Part shown: in pieces, positions 61,692-64,000 of the stretch | Layout: the number at the start of each line of letters is the position of its first letter | Position numbering within the stretch: the stretch's first letter is position 1 | Assembly (NCBI GenBank): GCA_900542355.1 | Contig: UQNE01000004.1 | Coordinates: 75,940-139,939, forward strand | DNA from: an uncultured Bacteroidales bacterium | GTDB taxonomy: Bacteria; Bacteroidota; Bacteroidia; Bacteroidales; Paludibacteraceae | DNA: 64,000 nucleotides | Direction: 5' to 3' | Made by a program: the position numbers and the translations under genes | Notes under the pieces: generated by a model | Databases searched by the model: none | What the model was told of the DNA's origin: nothing | The model's input: the letters and a program-made list of their open reading frames with translations, nothing else

Positions 61692-63014
61692 ATGATGAAG
61701 AAATTATCACTCCTGTTTCTATTTATCACTTTCCTTTGCGGCACAAGTGCGTATGCTGCGCCGGTAGAAGGCAAAACATTCACCAATGTTGACCACTTGG
61801 GAGCGTATCCGACACCGCAAAACATGACGGCTTCGCTCAGCGGCAACCAAATCGTGCTTCAGTGGGACGGTGTACATTGGCCTGTGGACGGCTACCCTGA
61901 GGAGATTGACGGACGGACGGTACCGGACAAAGTCTATTATTCTGTTGATTGTCGCACTCGGCAGAGCGGCACCACCGAGTGGAGCGAGTGGTGGAATTGC
62001 AGTATCTTGAGTAGATATGAGTCTAATTTTGGGGGACAGGGGGAGTTCCTTGAGCGCGTGACGCTGAAGCGTAATGCCGAGCCCGGAACAAACTACCAGT
62101 TTCGTGTGCGGTGCCAATGCAATCCCGTTTGGCGCGGGGAAGGGCTGTATGACACGCCAAACGAAGACCCCGACCCGACACAGGACTGCTATTTCAGCGA
62201 ATGGTCGGATACCATGTATGTATCCCGCACACTCGATAGTTTGGTGGTATCGTCGGTAACGACGCGTGGCGAACTGGATGGTAAGACATCTGTCATAGTC
62301 AATTACACCTATAAATCTTCGCGCGGGACAGACGGCGAGCAACCGCTCTATTTCACTTTCAAGGCTGTGGAGATTCCTGATGACGGTTGGTTTCCGGAAG
62401 CCCCTCCGGAAGGGCAGAAGCCCTATGCGCGGCGCGACGGAACGCCGCTCACAGTGCAGAGCCTCAAGGTAATGTGTCCCGATGAAACACCGCAGGATAT
62501 AGACGCGACCGATTTCTCCCTGAAAATGTCCGGCAAATCGGGAACATTCACATGGGACGCCTACAAAGATTTGAAGAACTACCATCACAATGATGTAACC
62601 ATTTGGGTACAAGGTTGGGAAAGACCGGCGACGGAGGGGGATAAACTGCGCCTTGTGGTGGACGATGCCATCGGGAAAGTGGCTCTGGATACGCGCCCTG
62701 TTACTGCCGAGCCGACTGCCGACAAGACCGGTATTCTCCTCACGTGGCCGAATGTCCCGAATGGGGTCAAGTATGCGGTTACGCGCACTGCCGATGGAGG
62801 CGAAAGCATACTGCTTACAGAAACCACCGATACCACTTACACGGATATGAGTGCCGAAGAAGTACAAATCTACACGTATGAAATCAAAGCATTCGATTCG
62901 GCAAACAATGCCATTGCTTCGGGGACTGTTGTTGGCTATAGAACGCTCGATGAGGCGGAACTGAAGGGTGTCTCTACATGTTGGCCATGGAACGGCACGG
63001 CGATATTGACCTAA
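61692..63014 (+). CDS. large secreted FN3-like protein, first part (frame ends prematurely)
   Basis: Starting at the ATG pair 61692/61695, a signal peptide (MKKLSLLFLFITFLCGTSAYA) leads into a first FN3-like domain (about 37-180: PTPQNMTASLSGNQIVLQWDGV...YFSEWSDTMYVS), an unrecognised domain of about 165 residues, and a second FN3-like domain (about 345-430: RPVTAEPTADKTGILLTWPNV...IYTYEIKAFD). The frame then becomes STCWPWNGTAILT and stops. The next gene segment at 62978 continues the same style of sequence in another frame, so this is probably one gene with a 1-bp loss near 62976. Function unknown; probably a cell-surface or T9SS cargo protein. An in-frame ATG at 61641 is less likely as the start. 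Confidence 0.7.
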   Translation: MMKKLSLLFLFITFLCGTSAYAAPVEGKTFTNVDHLGAYPTPQNMTASLSGNQIVLQWDGVHWPVDGYPEEIDGRTVPDKVYYSVDCRTRQSGTTEWSEWWNCSILSRYESNFGGQGEFLERVTLKRNAEPGTNYQFRVRCQCNPVWRGEGLYDTPNEDPDPTQDCYFSEWSDTMYVSRTLDSLVVSSVTTRGELDGKTSVIVNYTYKSSRGTDGEQPLYFTFKAVEIPDDGWFPEAPPEGQKPYARRDGTPLTVQSLKVMCPDETPQDIDATDFSLKMSGKSGTFTWDAYKDLKNYHHNDVTIWVQGWERPATEGDKLRLVVDDAIGKVALDTRPVTAEPTADKTGILLTWPNVPNGVKYAVTRTADGGESILLTETTDTTYTDMSAEEVQIYTYEIKAFDSANNAIASGTVVGYRTLDEAELKGVSTCWPWNGTAILT

Positions 63015-64000
63015 CCTACAAGACGGTGCGCAATAAGTTGGCACAACTGACAGGCATCGCAATACCGGAAAGAACCGTTACCATCAGGGTAACAACGGCA
63101 GACGGAGCGGATTTTGCCGTTCAATCACTCGTCCGCGAGACATTAGATAACAGTGCTGGTATAATCCGGCGCGGGAGGGTTACAAACGGCGCGTTTACGC
63201 TTGGCGCAAACGATCGTATTATATGGGATGCACAGGCGGACGCACCGCGTATGCGTGAACTGAACGCTGTCCTGAAAATCACTATTCAGGGCGATGAGTA
63301 CAGCGACCCCATCATGTTCGAGCAAACCTTCGACCTTGACACCCGCACAAGACTAATCGAAGTGCAGGGCGGTCTGGAGAGTATGCCAATCCCATGGTCC
63401 ACACGTTGGGCAAAACCGGAGGTGCGAGAGGGTGGTCTTGGCTTTGGCGAGAATGACGCATGGTGGAAGCAGACGGCGGTGCTGACAGATGTTACGGACA
63501 ACCAGAATCCCACGGAGATTCTGAGAACCGAGGCAAAACTCGGCGAGGGTACGGTTTGTACATGGACACCCAAGAAGTGGGGGCAGAACACGCTCACGCT
63601 GATACTCCGCCCTGTTTGGGGCAGCAACGAACAAACGGAGTACGCTGCAGTATTCTACGTAGTGCCTGACTTCACATTCACCGCCACACAAGGCAACCGC
63701 GACAGTATCATTGTGGAGTGGAACAGCCCCAAAGGTATGCGCATACACTCTTATTCTATCCGCCGCCGTGCGGCAAACACCAACGATTCCTTTGAGGAGG
63801 TGGCTACCAGCACCGACACCACCCGTTGGGCGGACACATCGGACGAGACCATAGTGGGCGAGTTCGAGTACACCGTCATGCCGCTGAAAGACGACAACAC
63901 GGATGTATGGACGCAGTTCAATCCTGTAACCGGCTATCGCGCACAGGATATAGCCCGCCCTGTTACCATCACGCCTGCCGAGAACGGCACCGTAACCGCC
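62978..64000 (+). CDS. continuation of the FN3-like secreted protein, open to the window end
   Basis: From the ATG at 62978 (MLAMERHGDIDLTYKTV...) an open frame of 341 codons runs to the last base without a stop. It overlaps the previous frame by 37 bp and has no signal peptide. It contains beta-rich domains and an FN3-like segment (about residues 225-320: FTFTATQGNRDSIIVEWNSPKGMRIHSYSIRRR, split here), ending in VTITPAENGTVTA, a start often seen for another Ig-like repeat. Adding one A in ACATG would fuse it to the upstream frame, so it is most likely the second part of one broken gene. Confidence 0.68.
   Translation, partial: MLAMERHGDIDLTYKTVRNKLAQLTGIAIPERTVTIRVTTADGADFAVQSLVRETLDNSAGIIRRGRVTNGAFTLGANDRIIWDAQADAPRMRELNAVLKITIQGDEYSDPIMFEQTFDLDTRTRLIEVQGGLESMPIPWSTRWAKPEVREGGLGFGENDAWWKQTAVLTDVTDNQNPTEILRTEAKLGEGTVCTWTPKKWGQNTLTLILRPVWGSNEQTEYAAVFYVVPDFTFTATQGNRDSIIVEWNSPKGMRIHSYSIRRRAANTNDSFEEVATSTDTTRWADTSDETIVGEFEYTVMPLKDDNTDVWTQFNPVTGYRAQDIARPVTITPAENGTVTA

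Overview
This window looks like a chromosomal segment of a Bacteroidales bacterium (phylum Bacteroidota). The evidence is: promoters of the Bacteroidota type (TTG/TTTG, a spacer of about 20 bp, then TAnnTTTG) in front of at least twelve genes; almost no Shine-Dalgarno sequences except a strong one before rpsU; lipoproteins with Bacteroidota-style lipoboxes; TonB-dependent receptors; type IX secretion (T9SS)-like C-terminal tails; and family markers such as DUF2723, DUF1573 and DUF5689. The genus cannot be fixed from sequence alone.

Region 1 (1-19.7 kb, all +) is a beta-1,3-glucan (laminarin/curdlan-type) utilisation locus. It holds three GH16 endoglucanases, one GH128 endoglucanase, a GPH-type sugar symporter, a large cytoplasmic GH149-type beta-1,3-oligoglucan phosphorylase, a GH3 beta-glucosidase, and four or five secreted proteins with no recognisable catalytic domain that look like glycan binders. 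There is no SusC/SusD pair. The apparent logic is secreted and surface lipoprotein depolymerases, then import of oligosaccharides, then phosphorolysis to glucose-1-phosphate. Several of the secreted proteins end in the same T9SS-like tail, and three copies of an unrecognised Cys-bounded module of about 125 residues occur in two of the binding proteins.

Region 2 (19.7-24.5 kb) is degraded accessory DNA. It has low-complexity and tandem repeats, a frameshifted TetR regulator with clear operator palindromes at its own promoter, a TonB-type outer-membrane beta-barrel protein, a fused pseudogene and a DUF3795 protein.

Region 3 (24.5-46.6 kb) is core housekeeping: rlmH, tRNA-Leu(CAA), rpsU, a C1 peptidase, folK, cvpA, a TonB receptor with its DUF5689 lipoprotein, asnS, dnaB, meaB, a DUF1573 protein, a Rel/SpoT enzyme, a cell-wall amidase, an MlaD-type protein, dnaA and a HAD phosphatase. 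The 1 kb before dnaA carries a striking long inverted repeat with a GC-rich core.

Region 4 (46.6-64 kb) has a secreted endonuclease I, both methylmalonyl-CoA mutase subunits (served by meaB about 11 kb away), a frameshifted lipoprotein, two nucleotide-sugar dehydrogenases, a DUF2723 membrane protein, a COG0523 metallochaperone with an extreme His/Asp loop, and a long FN3-like secreted protein that is frameshifted and runs off the window.

Dispersed intergenic repeats tie the window together. One family, built from 11-bp units, occurs four times, always in the same orientation; another, around AATTAAYCGYAATTAACGG, occurs three times. Four genes appear frameshifted, which may be real decay or assembly error.
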